A stretch of DNA of 64,000 nt from Cristatella mucedo (Eukaryota; Bryozoa; Phylactolaemata; Cristatellidae). Below are positions 1-59,000 of this stretch, piece after piece (position 1 is the stretch's first letter; every line of letters begins with the position of its first letter). The position numbers and the translations under genes are program-made. The notes under the pieces were generated by a model, which was not told the origin of the DNA, did not search any database, and saw only the letters and a program-made list of their open reading frames with translations. The stretch spans positions 840,001-904,000 of the forward strand of contig WPIO01000083.1 in NCBI GenBank assembly GCA_009760855.2. Direction: 5' to 3'.

Positions 1-6
1 CCATAC

Positions 7-44173
<44,167 letters not shown>

Positions 44174-44689
44174 CGCTCGGCTTCAATTCAAACTCCGAGC
44201 TCTGGTGTGGCTCGGCTGATTTCCGGCTTCTCTTGCGTCCGCTAAAAGTAAGCAGTGGTTGCAGAGGGAATCCGTGAAATAATTTAACCAGGGTCTGCAT
44301 AACATCAAAGCTCGTGAATATGGCTCTCTCGTTAATACCTATTGTCAGCACGAGCTGTGATCATTCAGCCACCTCTTCACATGTCGGTAGCCTCGACTTA
44401 CACTCAACAGTTCATCTTAGCTGTTTACACCTATACATGATATGGGACGATTACATTGTCGTTATTAGACTGGTGAGCCACACTTCTAGATATCTAGTTT
44501 CTGCCTATGAAGCTGAAGATGTCGATTGCTGTAGCCACAGCTGCCGATCTGAGTCACGATCTTAACATGACAAACTACTTTCATTTCAGCACGATGGCTT
44601 TAATATATACGTCCTTCAAGTTGTACTGCAAGGCCCAGTCGTAAATGATAAAAAGTCCAGACCAGACGATAAAGCAAAGAGCGACATAT

Positions 44690-45890
44690 TCAAGCGGCTA
44701 TCGCTTCTATACCGATGACAGACACTTGACTGTACTTTTCATTTAACCCACAGGAATCAGCTGCAGCGACAGATAAACTGAATGCCAGCCTTGCAAACAT
44801 TCGATCTTGGATGTTGGCCCATTGGTGATGTTGTAGTGCGACAGTCATCCAGTGCTCATAATTAGGCTGCTCTCTTTGACGACAGCTTGACGCTTAAAGG
44901 TTTCATTCGCAAGATCACTTCCACAGCTAGTCGTCATGTTCCATTCCAGTCCAAGATTAGGACTACATATCATAGAAGCTGACTAAAGGTAGTAAAAATA
45001 AAAATAATAGCCTTTTGTACAGCACCACAAGATGACCAAACCTCTATTCAGGTGGGTTCGGAAAAACCTGCACAAAAAATTTGCTATTCAGTTTCAGGCA
45101 GGTTCGGAAACAGCTCCGTGGTTTTGTCTAGACTGGACAACTATAACTCAGTTTGAGCTGGGCTACCGAAAAAGCCATTAAGCCCCCTACAGCTGGTGAT
45201 GAATATGGCTGCAAGATTGGTTAGCAAGTGCAAAAATTCAGCCGTGTCTCCTTTGCTAAGAGAACTTCGATGGGTCCCAGCTGATCCATGGATACAGAGC
45301 AAAATTCTTTATCTGGTGGGTGAGGCCCACCGGTGGCCTTGCTCCTTCATACCTGCCTGAATTTTTGCTTTAGTTTCAGGTTCCTTCTTTCTTGCAGAGC
45401 TGGTTTGGTCCAGCGGTTAAGGTGCTCCCTCCGACCACGGTCTGACTGGGGTCGTGGGCTCGAGCCCCGAGGCATATGTGAAGTGCCTGAATAGAGATTA
45501 AGTTCTCTTGGGGCGCTATACAAATGAATTATATTTCTTCAGGTCCTCTATGAAAAATAAACTGTTCCATTCTTTAGATAAGCCGTTCCCTTCTTTCATT
45601 TAAAGACCGTTGGCAACAGGCTTTTGCTAGGTAGGTCCGAGACTGCGGAACTCACGGCCACAATTCAGATGATCTGATTTTAACTCATCGATATCTAAGC
45701 AAATTACTTCCTCGATCGCCCTTACGACTCGGCTATGCTTTTCACTTTCTCTCTCTTTATTGCGTGTGAGGTTAAGTCAGTCGGCTACCGTACGCGAACC
45801 GAAAGCTGCTTAGGCTTTTAGGCTCGAAAACAAAACTCTCCAGCGTAACACCCACTCAGTCTTTGTGGCTTTTTGGATTTGCAATACAAT
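44690..45890 (+). mobile_element. L2-like LINE relic (second family) with SINE insertion
   Basis: Starts at the region coding Y-R-F-Y-T-D-D (a mutated form of the YADD active site) and continues through the C-terminal region to the 3' end with CGAACCGAAAGCTGCTTAGG and CTCCAGCGTAACACCCACTC. It has many stops. A family 2 SINE splits it at about 45403-45536. Confidence 0.78.
45403..45536 (+). mobile_element. tRNA-derived SINE, family 2, copy e
   Basis: The clearest family 2 copy: CTGGTTTGGTCCAGCGGTTA, then GTCGTGGGCTCGAGCCCCGA, then GTGCCTGAATAGAGATTAAG and GGGGCGCTATACAAATGAAT. The bases TTTCAGGT or similar lie on both sides and may be a target duplication. Confidence 0.9.
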
Positions 45891-45910
45891 ATATACGCAT
45901 GCATACATCC

Positions 45911-46415
45911 TTAATAATAATAATAATATTGCACTTGATAAAGCGCCCTCAGAGAACTTAATCTCTTTCTAGGCGCTTTACATTTGCTGCAAAGTGATAC
46001 GCAATAGAATAGTAAGTAAAATCATGCTTGAAAAACAAACAAAATGAATAACATGGTTTGGGGTTACATGCACTGGGTCAGCATGCAAATGTGGTTAGTG
46101 GCAGCATGAACAGTGTCAGCACGCATAAGCACATCGAGGACGAATCACAAGGACCCACTAAATGCTGTCCTAAATAGGTATGTTTTTAAGTTTCTTTTAA
46201 ATGTGGTCAGGTCAGGGGATGTTCTGATGCAGGTCGGGAGGGAGTTCCAGGCTGTGGGAGCATACGAGCTAAATGCACGGTCTCCAAAGGATTTAAGGTT
46301 TGTACGAGGTATTTCAAGACTGTTGGATTCCGAAAAGCGAGTGGTACGATGCTTTGCCTGATGGGGTAGTATATCTGAAAGATAGGCTGGAGCCATAGAA
46401 TGAAGAGACCTAACC
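45911..46415 (-). mobile_element. Young L2-like LINE, 3' end only
   Basis: TAA repeats, then tail, 3' UTR and the last 90 or so codons of ORF2, almost identical to the copies at 35.6-36.0 and 42.0 kb. 5'-truncated near 46415. Confidence 0.93.
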
Positions 46416-48256
<1,841 letters not shown>

Positions 48257-48622
48257 GCGAAGCTGCGTCTAAAAACTTCTCCGCGTGCGCGGCCCTCTGT
48301 TGGTATAGTAGACTTTGCCAAAACAGGGCATACATGCTGCTTGCACCGACTGAATGTAGCACCTTATCGGCTCTACTTCGGCGGAATCGAGGCTGTTTCC
48401 AGAGGCGGGCACAATTTTTTTTTTATGAAGAAGCAAAAGAGTGCTTAAGAAGGAGAAACGAACGAAACCCTGTAGAAGGTTCAACTTTAACGAAACGCTT
48501 CACGCGCTGTCGCCAAAGCGGACCGCCGTGCGTGGACAAATGCTAAAAGCCTTTTTGTGCGGTGCCATTCAAAGGAGCTCAAAGTGCCATCTAGGTCTCG
48601 CGGGGTAACCCTACAAGGAATG

Positions 48623-48625
<3 letters not shown>

Positions 48626-48716
<91 letters not shown>
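48626..48716. repeat. Compound (AT)n(AG)n microsatellite at a SINE tail
   Basis: About 40 bases of AT run straight into about 52 bases of AG and then into the 3' end of a minus-strand family 2 SINE. Confidence 0.96.
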
Positions 48717-48721
<5 letters not shown>

Positions 48722-48867
48722 ATTCATTTGAACGGGACCCTAGGAGAAATTTATTTCTATTCAGGCGCTTCACGTATGCCACGAAGGTCAAGACCGCGAC
48801 CTCGGTCAGCAATTACATTCGCCTCAACCTAGGTTGGGGAAAGCATCTTTATCACTGGGCCAACCCA
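48722..48867 (-). mobile_element. tRNA-derived SINE, family 2, copy f
   Basis: Reverse complement of the family: the tail is at the left (ATTCATTTGAACGGGACCCT), then TATTCAGGCGCTTCAC, and the tRNA-like head at the right ends TCACTGGGCCAACCCA. Confidence 0.82.
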
Positions 48868-48870
48868 GGT

Positions 48871-49862
48871 CATATCCCAGCACCTTTCAAATGACTGCAG
48901 TCAGGCCACTACTCAAGAAAGCAACACTAGACTAAGGGAACTTGAGCAACAACCGCCCAGTCTCCCTTCTAACGCTCCTATCAAAGACACAGGAGGGACG
49001 ACCAGCATATTTCTTGTTGAATCAGCACAAAATTTAGATGTCTTGTTCCAAAGTGACCTTTCTTTAGACGACCACATCAGCTCCACAGTCAAGTATGATT
49101 ACTTTCAGATACGTAACATTGCTAAAATCTGGGCTTGTTGAGACAGGGATACCACATCTAAATTGGTCAATGCATTTGTCAATCCCATCTTGACTTCTGT
49201 AACTCACTGCTTGCTGGTCTACCGGCCTGTGCACTCAGGCGCTTGCAGCTTGTGCGAAACTCTGTAGCTAGGCTTGTCTGTCACTAGCGTCGCAGTTTCC
49301 ACATCGCACCACTTCTCGCCGACCTGCACTGAATCCCAGACAAGAAACGCATCGACTTCAAGGTTTTGTCACTCACTTTTAGGTCTCTTCCTTCTATTGC
49401 TCTAGCCTACCTATCAGGTATACTGCCCTACAGGCTAAGCAATCGTACCGCCCGCTTTTCGGAATCTGTTTACCTATACCTCGTACAAAGCTTAAATCTT
49501 TTGGAGACCGTGTCTTGAACTCGTATGCTCCAAAGCCTGGAACTCACTTCCGACTGGTGTCACGACATCTCCTGACTCGACCGCATAAAAAAAACTAAAA
49601 ACCGAGTCTATTTATCACAGTATTTACTGGATCCACGTGACTTGTCCTATACGTGCTTATGCTGACGTTGTGCATGCTGCCACTAACCACATTTGCATGC
49701 TGACCCTGTGCATATCACCCCTAACCATATTATGCTTGTTGTCATTGAGCATGCAACCACTAACAATTCAATAGTGCTTTTTATGCAACAAATGTTAAGC
49801 GCCTTAAACGAAATTGAGTTCTCTAAGGGCGCTATATTAAATTTAATAATAATATTATTACC
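48871..49862 (+). mobile_element. L2-like LINE relic with internal deletion
   Basis: The first part matches the region coding V-P-A-P-F-K ... R-P-L-L-K-K (GTCAGGCCACTACTCAAGAA). It then jumps at about 49020 to the region coding F-Q-S-D-L-S-L-D-D-H-I-S-S and continues to the ATT tail at 49862. Most of the catalytic RT is deleted, and stops are common. Confidence 0.88.
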
Positions 49863-52440
49863 ACAGCTATTCGTGGGACCCGAATTTCGGTGCTGAAAAC
49901 ATCAAAAACCTACGTCGAAAAAGTCCTAATTGAAGGTTACCTTCCTGGAGTTGCACACAACCTATGAATTTGGTTATATAATAAAATAGGCTATTGTTAT
50001 TAGGCTATATTAACTCTTTCTATATAACTTTACCATTGCAAAATATTTTTAAAAGCTGACATAAAATATAATGCGATGTGAGCTATACCACGTATGTATT
50101 TTCTTTAACAAGGTAATACAATTATTAATAGCTATTTAAAAGGCATTCCTTAAGATTACTTTTAATGCACTTGTTTTTGGTCCTGAGCCAAAACAGTAAC
50201 GAATGCCCAGAATCTTTAGGAAGTCGAAGGAAAGAGCGGCCGGATTTTCCCTTTGCGCTTTACACGCTTGGTTGTTGGCAGATCTTTGTTAAATATTTTT
50301 CTCGAGTTTCATGCAAGTGCAATGTATCTCCGCTTGCGTGATTACTGGTATTCAATAATCCACCACTGTTTTCTTCGCCAGAATATTGAAGATTGTGAGG
50401 TTTTGAGTCGTTTAGGAATGATCACAGTAAAAAGGCTAAGTATCGGTCAATTCAAAGTTGCCTCTCTTGTAGCATTCACGGCTGGTGGAAGATGCCGGTC
50501 TGGTTAACCACCGAGAATCTTCTATAATTGATAATCTTTAGTTCCATTCAAGTTACTCTACCACTCTTTGTCGCCGTCTTTAGTTAGTAAAACCCCGATG
50601 CGCATGTATGCAAGACCCACAATGAAACGTCGAAAATCGCATACAGAATATTACATTTGCATCTCATTGCTACGTTAGTTATGCATGGCTTTCTGTCGAT
50701 TTACAATTAAAGACATTCACTTAGTATAAATCTTTTTAGTCTTTGATGGTTATCTGAAAAATCGACCTGCTAAAGGTTAAGGGCTCCGCTATAACTGAAA
50801 ATGTCAGACATGATTTCAAGTCTGCGATTTTTCAGTGTACAATAGCATGCAAGATCCTACAGAGTTTATATCAGCACATTTGAAAGAAATTAGTGAAGAC
50901 ACGGAACATCATGTGTTCTTGTATACTGCAAAAAATCTCTCAAAATAAATAACGCACTAACTCACTAACGTTCGTTAAGTCTTCTAGAACTGCGTCGAAG
51001 CAAGACTTGAACTCAATATAGCACCTCAACTATTAGACTAGTTGGAGGGTGTGCGAAAACAGCTCCGTAATTCACGTCCCCATGGAAATCGCATAGCTGT
51101 TGATTGTGAAATAATCACTACAATTTTGTACGCAAAAGTGAATACTGTTGAAAATCCTCGGAAAACGTTATGACTCAGAGTCTCAATTATAATTGACTTA
51201 ATCTTCAATTCTCTTGGAAATGCACTATACGGGTTACTGAGCAAGAGGAGTAAAAGCAGGTTACAGTCTCTTTGAGATATTCAATTTACGCGTGTGATTA
51301 TGGTTGTGCATTTAACGCTTCTCGTGATCCAATGTTTTTCAAAAAGCCACAAAATTGACCGTGTACTTTTTGAAACTTATAAAAACAAACTTAATTATAC
51401 AGCGTCCGTGGTCACAGCCGCAATATTAAGAGTTATTTAGACGAGTTGAATCAACCCGCTTGCTATGGCTTTGCTCTTTTTAAATCTATGGCAAAAACAG
51501 GGTATTTTTCAATCGTGAGTGCCATCTCGATGCCACTCACGACGCAACAGCTCTATGCTGAGGAAATGACAGCCTTTTGAGGGTTTAATTTCCATTTTCT
51601 GAGTGAAACTTGCTTGGCAAAAATATTTGGTTGGTCTTGGTGTCAGTCTAGTTAAGTAAGCTACTATCCACGTGTGAATTTCAGCACTATAGCTGGGCGG
51701 GGGTTTCGAAAATTGGAGGCATTCAAAGTAGTGAGGGATTACAGACCATGTAGAACTGAATGATCCATTGTATTAAATAATGTTCTTATCGGCTATGCTG
51801 TCTCTGTATAGTTACTGGCACTAAATCCAGACTTGAGTTTACAGTTTTTTGATTAAGCATTCGGCGAGATTAGCCAAGCCTGGCCCATAGCCATCTATTC
51901 TTGTTGAAGTCTTGGATGCACAATATTTTTGTAGTTAACACTAGTTAGAATGGCAAACATTCAGCAAAAACTGCTAAGCAAAACTAAAAAAGAAGGCTGG
52001 TTGACCGTATAGAAAGATGGAAACACTAAGAAAAACCTCCTCCTAGCAAAATTCACCCAGCGTTCAACGAAGTGGGTATGTTCGGGCCGTTGCGGGTGCT
52101 AGTATTTTTTTCATGTGTATTGCATAGTCAGGAATCAGCCATTTCGATGTTTGACCTCCGCCGACTGTTCTGAGCTCAAGTTAGACCTAAAAGCATGATT
52201 TGCTGGCTGTGCAACCTTTACTAGGGATCTAGCTCAGTGATTAAAACGATTCTCCAAGTCCTCACCAATATACCCACAGTGCTCTGCGCAATTTGCTGAG
52301 CTAAACGAGAATAGACAAGCCGGAATTAATTGTCGGTCCGACTAGGCCATAACCGACTTAGTACGGCTGCGCCATAATTGAGCGGGGCGGGGCGAAGCGG
52401 ATGGGGTGGAGGCGCACAATTACCCACAGGCAATTGATTA
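49863..52440. other. Intergenic, A+T-rich, no gene seen
   Basis: Upstream of IGHMBP2. No repeat family or exon recognised. G+C rises sharply only in the last 120 bases. Confidence 0.5.
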
Positions 52441-52446
52441 CCGTGA

Positions 52447-52454
52447 ACTTCCGG
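52447..52454 (-). promoter_or_regulatory. ETS/GABP-type site upstream of IGHMBP2
   Basis: CCGGAAGT on the minus strand, 35 bases before the start codon, in a short GC-rich stretch. This is the usual core element of TATA-less housekeeping promoters. Function is inferred. Confidence 0.45.
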
Positions 52455-52488
52455 TATTGGTGGTCAAGGTTGCGGAAAAGCCGCCGCT

Positions 52489-52595
52489 ATGGAACTTGTC
52501 GCTCCCGCTGGTTCTGTTACAAACATCGATGCATTTGTTCTGAAACAATTAGAACTGCTGAAACAGGAGAAAAATGAGGAATACGAACAGAATAG
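52489..52595 (+). CDS. IGHMBP2: IGHMBP2 exon 1
   Basis: Begins ATGGAACTTGTC and ends AAT AG|GTATTT in phase 2. The coded segment [20 protein letters not shown] matches the family N-terminus (S-F-V-T-K-Q-L-D-L-L). The start sits in a GC-rich context, and the phase joins exon 2. Confidence 0.9.
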
Positions 52596-55500
52596 GTATT
52601 TCTCGGAAAAATTGTGTGTTGTAGATTTTTCTTTCGATGTGTTCGCAAATATCTGTCAGCTTAGGTAGTCTGGCGCTAGCAGCGAGACGCCCCAGCGAAT
52701 TGCCAGCTGCAATTGTAACGCCTCTCGCTAAGTAGCTAGGCGTCACGACTTTTGAATTTCGAGATAGCTCCTGCGTGCCGTGGTTGTGTAACCTTTCGCC
52801 AAATTTCCGTGTTATACAAAAAGCTTACGTTAGTAAGCGTCATTCTCTCCCTTGAAATTACATTTTAAACTGAGATCGCGCCTGATTATTTCGGGTCTTA
52901 TTCTTGTGTCTGTACGCCAAAGGGATGACCGTAGTGAGGTCAAGCTTATTCTTGCAGGGGACATTTACTACGTATATGTAAAGGCTTTTACTCTCAGCGA
53001 CCTGCCTAATGGGGATTTGTTCGTCAGTAAACATCCTTAATATCGAGATAACCTCACGCCTCGTCAGAGGCCAGATCACTTTTACGATTAGTATTATCCC
53101 TTCACCTTTTCGCACTACCGAAACGTGCTCGGCCTTCGAGGTGCTGGATGCAGCATCCGGCAACTATAGTTCGCAGCTGTGTAGACTGGTACGCCTATGT
53201 CGATTTTTAGTTGCATTTTTTGTGATGTTTTTTGAGTCGAAAATTTTTCCTTTGGACCTTTCAGGCGTTCTAAAGTGCAATGTTTGTACTCAGCGGGCCA
53301 TATTGTTGCACGCAATCTCCCAGTCACTGGCTAGGCAGCATCGTGAGGTCTTTTGTTGCTCTCTGCATGTACGAGAGCCCTGGCATACAATGTGGCACCT
53401 ATACGGTAGTAGCCATCGCCAGCTTAGAACGCATAGCAGGCCTCTGCAACACTGAAGATAGGGGGGCTGTGTTAAGAGCATTCCTCTCACACGCTCAAAA
53501 CGTGAGAACCTTATGCTCGAGTGACACGAGTGAATGGAGCAAGCTACCATCTCTCTTTTTGTACGTGCTAGCCTGCAAGTCGCACTGGGCTTCGGTCGGT
53601 GATATTGTTCCTGCAGCTGCTGCTCTCTGCGATGCTGCCAGCCGGCATCAGAGAGCGGCAGCAGTTCTCGAGTCTGCATGCACAAGTCACAAGCTCAAGC
53701 TGGTGGCTTGGTTGCATTGATGGCGTGACAAGGTTTCTAAATCATAAACATGAACTTAAACACTTGCACTACTAACTAGTGATGTGCCAATAGTGCATAC
53801 TGGTTTATTTGAATTTTGATAGGAGATAAAAAACACCATTTAGTAAAGCAAAATTCAATGCAAATTACTAAAAAACAAATGCCTTTGAACATGCAAGCTG
53901 TATGCATCAACCTAGCTCCTCTGAACAGTTATGAAGCGCAATTGTTTTTACAAAAAGTCATACCAGCGCTCTCGAGTGTACTGAGTGAAGATATAGGCTC
54001 AATCGTCTATTCGAGTCAACCTGCCGAGGGAGCTATCAGCCTGCATGCTGCCACCCTCTGCTGATTCTTGCGATGCAGTGGGTTGCCTGGGATTCTATTT
54101 AGTAGCCCCACAGCTAGTAATACGGTTAAGCGGCTTCGGAGTGTGCTCCTACCTACCCTGCTTTTTTCCAGCTTAACGATATACACTCAGTTGCAAAATA
54201 TCTCCCACACCACTCAATTTTCAGTTTTCAGACTTGCCAGAGCACAAACCAAAGCTGCTGAGCATCTGGGAACTCAATCGAGCCAAGAGTAATCCAACCG
54301 AATGCTCATAGATAGCTATAGTAGGCCTACTCACATGCGTATCACTAAAAATGCTAAAAGCCAGACCATTTTTGCCAGGAGATTTGCCATTTTTAAAGGC
54401 AACGACAATTTTGGGGTTCCCCAACAGTTATAGTGTCAACCTGCATCGTATTTCTTTGCACTACTCCACAGTGCAAGGATAATGATTATGCCTGCCCACT
54501 AACAAGACTTCCGGGTTGGCATGATGTAGTGGCTAAATGCCGGTGGGAAACAATGCAGTGATTATGTCATGGGGATGGTGACAGTGCTGCATCAACAAGG
54601 CCACAGCAATCGTGAAATTGCACGAAGGCTTGAGATTAGCAAATTTACCGTTCACTGTAATATCAACAAACATTCAGGTACTGGATCGATGCAGCGGCTG
54701 GATGTGGCACTCTACAAAAAACCAATGCCAGTGGTGACCGGCTCATTACGATGGTAGCACTATAGAACAGAAACTGCCACACTTCGAGACCTTTCGCAGT
54801 CATATCAGGGCGCTAAAGGGATCGATATTAGTAAAGATACGGTCCATAGGAGGCTGACTAAGAGTGGTATCTCCGGCAGGTTTCAAAATGCTACCAGCTT
54901 ACTGTGAGCCAACGACCATGCCCACTGGACAGAAGATGCCTCGAGTTCAGTTTTATGGACAGACGAAAGTAAGTTTACGGTATTTGGTAACAGAAAGTGC
55001 CACCTAATGTTAGCCTAAGGAAAGAGGAAGCTTACTGGCATGACTGCCTTCAACCTACCGTGAAATTCGCAGGGAAATCAGTGATTGTTTGAGGCTGCTT
55101 TGCCGCGAAAGATGTTAAGAGCTCGGCATCAAATCGAATTTTTTATATTAGCTTATTAATTTTTTATATTTTTTTATATTCATTTTTATATTAATATTAA
55201 CGACCAATACTTTTACCGGCAGGTAGTGAAGGAAGTCGGACTGCAAAGCAAAGACACTGATTAGGGATCGGTATATTAGTATATTATCGGTATATAGCAA
55301 CAAGATAACGACCCTAAGCACACAACTATTTCATTAAAGAGCTTTTTTTAAGAGTCCGGTGCGATGTTAGTACAGTGACCCAGTCAGTTGCCGGATCTCG
55401 ACCCCATAGAGCATTTATGGTATGACATCGACAAACGGCTGAGAAGGCATGCTCGGCCAACATGTACAGCCGACCTTTTCACTAAAATTCAGGCTCGTTG

Positions 55501-55971
55501 GAATGCTAGAACAGAGGAGTCAATGCGAAAGCTCGTGGCCTCAATGCCTATTTGGATAAGGGAGGTCATTAGTAATCGCGATGGAGCGACCTCGGTATAG
55601 ACACACCCATTCCAACAGCATATGTATTTTTAGTGGACTCAATACATATTTTCACTCGTGCTAAGCCTGAGGCTTCCTGGCATCATAGAAAAAGGCCCTT
55701 TATTACCTCAACAGAGCAGTAATCGCAGCATCTGTGGCCATACTTCTGAGAATCTTTTTGCGACTGCATGTAGGTTGTGGGTTCGAATCCTTTAGCTGGA
55801 AATTATTTTCACTCAACTAGTTAGTTTATGGCGCTGAATTTGATACAACTATCTAGTGCTGAGTTGGATACTGCTCTCAATCAAACTTGACTGCTTGCTC
55901 TGCTTGTGATGTATCTGTCTGTGGGAAGACATGCTTGTATGCACGTGAGCGTGCGTTTTCGTGCGTGTGTG

Positions 55972-56018
<47 letters not shown>

Positions 56019-59000
56019 GAGTGCATTTACGAACATTTTTTTAGCAGTTTCCTGATGTTGCCCTGCTACGATGATGTAACTGTCCTTGCATGATTAACAC
56101 ATGTGCAAGCGCTTGGCTTAATCAATCAAATCAACGAGTACACAGTGACTGCCACTGACCCTGTAGTTGTATTTTCGCTGTGCTGGCTGTTACGGAAGGC
56201 ACGGCAATCACTACAAGTGTACTTAACTCCCTAGTTTTGTGAACTTTTTCTAAGTGCTTGATCATCTTGCAGGATATTGCGTGAGCAGCTGTCGCCTAAG
56301 CTTCTGCAGAAACAGGGCGTCTGCCTATTAGGTCTACGTGCATCAGAAAGATGCAGCAGTTTGTATGGTCGCTTGGTGGTTACTTTTGAGTCATCCAGTC
56401 CATTCAAAAAGGAGCTTGCATCGCACCGTCTGTCCCCAGGTATGCACTTGATCTGTCTATTCATCTGTGCTTGGGTATTGGTTGTGTGATACCATGCAAA
56501 TGGTGTGCTGCTGACTCGGAACTAATACAGCCTCTGCAACATTGCCAAGCCTAGGATGCATTGTAAGTGAAATTTGAGTAGTGCTCGAAGTAGCTCGAGG
56601 AATGACACCGACCTCAAAATTCAGCTCGAGAAAAGGAAGAAGATAGATTGCACCATGTGGAGGCATATAGGCATATTTTCGATGAGGTATACATACAAGA
56701 AATGATCAAAATCGACCATTTTCAGGGCAGTATATGTACAAATGGTGCCCTTTGAGAATCAAGCCTTGACTAAGATTAGCATGCGTTTTATTTAGTGCAA
56801 GAGAGTGGGTGAGATGCTCACTACCTTCTGGCCTGTTTTATTTCCACTCTTGTGGTCAATCGGGTGCAAACTGACGAGGGTGCAGCATGCCGTAGGCTAA
56901 GGAGCAGAGTGTCTTAGCTGAAGGTATTCTATTGGTCCTTCACAAACAGCCTTGTAGCACTTGTGAGATCGTTCATGTACTTGGAATGAGGGATGGCTGT
57001 GACAACTACAATCTGGCTAACTACACTTAGAAGGGCGCCGTAGCTAATAGCCGTGGCCGGCAGGACAAGACATTGTATCGCAAGGACCACCTGCCGAAGA
57101 TGGCTGCTCCAGGCAATAGATAGACCAGCTTGACCGAGCTAGCGAAGTCACTGGAAGCCGCTACTGGAACCAGAATTAAGAGGCGAACGATGTAGCGAGC
57201 AACTGTGGCTGCAGCGAGTGGCCAAGAAAGCACTTTGGCTGAGCAAGCAGCTGTAGGTATAAAGCTGAAATGTTGCTTTTGGCAAAAATGCCAAGCTCAC
57301 TGGACTGCTGATGGTGGGTACTTGGTTTATTAAATGTAGATAGAAAAAAACAAATTTAAGCTCTTTGGCATCAAAAACGTTGGGTTTTGAGTAAGCCGGA
57401 GAAGAGTTGAGGAACGCAGAGATAGATAACTGCTCGAAGCGCACTGTGAATTGCTGCTGCGGCAGGATCCTTGTTTTGCGACAGGTTCCTGGTTTTGTGC
57501 TATTTTTTCGTGTAGGTATTGGAACTATGCATTACAATCCTTTATCATTATGGACCTCAATGTTTATGGCAATGTGCTACAAAGCAATGGCTTTCCAAAC
57601 AGCGCATGACTTTTTGGTAACAGCTTTATTCATCATCAGGATATTGAGCCAGCTGGCATGACGGCCATATTGCAGGTCTTTGCGTATACCCATTGCCCTG
57701 AGTCTATCAATATGAATAGCTGAATCACGAGGACAGTTGAGCAAGTAGTCCTGGAATGGCTCGGAAGGACTGCAGGAAAAGGTCATCATTCGAGTCATCA
57801 TCAGGAAACAGGTGTCATCGGTTCATGAGATTTTCGGAAGCAAATCCCAAATTCCGGTACCTGAAGGGCAAAAGCAGTGTGTTGTCAGCATTCTTTGCAC
57901 GACAGGAAGGGGCTGCTAATCTAGTGTTCTGAGAGGACCCGAGGGCACGATGAGGCTGAAGCTACTGTAGAACTTAAGGTTGATGTAAAGGAGCTGTAAG
58001 CGATCTGAAGTGTGGCCGCCGGCCTTGTAGGTATGAGTGGGAGTTATGGCTTGTATCAGATGCCTTGCACTACTCCACCAACAAGTGATACTTGGCAGAT
58101 GTGTAGTAGCATTTACTTTTAGCTTACTGCTTACTGCGTAAAGCTTGCTGCTTCGTCTGCTGTTAAGCAGTCTTTGGTGTTGAGCAACATGGGTGGATAC
58201 TTGCTGGACTGTCACCGAGATTTGGTTTGGAAGGAATGGCCTTACTTCCGAGGACGGCTGTAGTGAAGTGGCTTTGAATGTGGCTGGATATTTGCTTGCT
58301 TCTTTTTTGGCTTATTGACTGCAGAATTTACTCAACCCTATCCCACGAGTTTGGCAACCATGTCGTTAAACCTAACTTGCTTAGGCGATATTGTCGGCAT
58401 ATATCCATCCCAAAAAAGTTGGACACTACCGAGCTTGGCGTCCGGCATTGTGACGAAGTGTACGCAAACAGCGCTTTGTATTGCTGTGGATGTCGCGGAC
58501 GATAAGGACGCCACTTGGGGCGACGACGAGCAATTCCTCCTTCTCAAGCTCGCCAACGACGTCACTTACAAGCGTCTAAAGGAGTAAGTGTGCTTTGTGC
58601 CTCGGTTCACTATTAATTGCTCACGATTATGTGCACGCCGGAGTGCAGCTGGAATAAGGACCCATTTTCAATTCGTACCGGCCTTTCCTTTTAGCGCCCT
58701 GAATAGACTTCGGTCGTACACCAGCGGATCTGCATCCGACCTCAGAGCGGTTCTGTTTGGAGAGACGCTTCCCTCTCCAGCGGTGCAGCTGCAAAGCAGT
58801 GAGTTGGAAAGCGTCATTCGGGCGCGATTTTTTATGTTTTTTCGTGATGCGCGACTTTGCGGATAAATCTGCACGTGCACGTTTGCATTCTTGTCTTTTG
58901 CAGCCGGTGTCTCTTTTTTTAACGATGCCCTGGACGAGTCGCAGAAGGAGGCCGTGCTGTTTGCTCTCAGTCGCAAGGAGGTAGCCATCGTTCATGGCCC

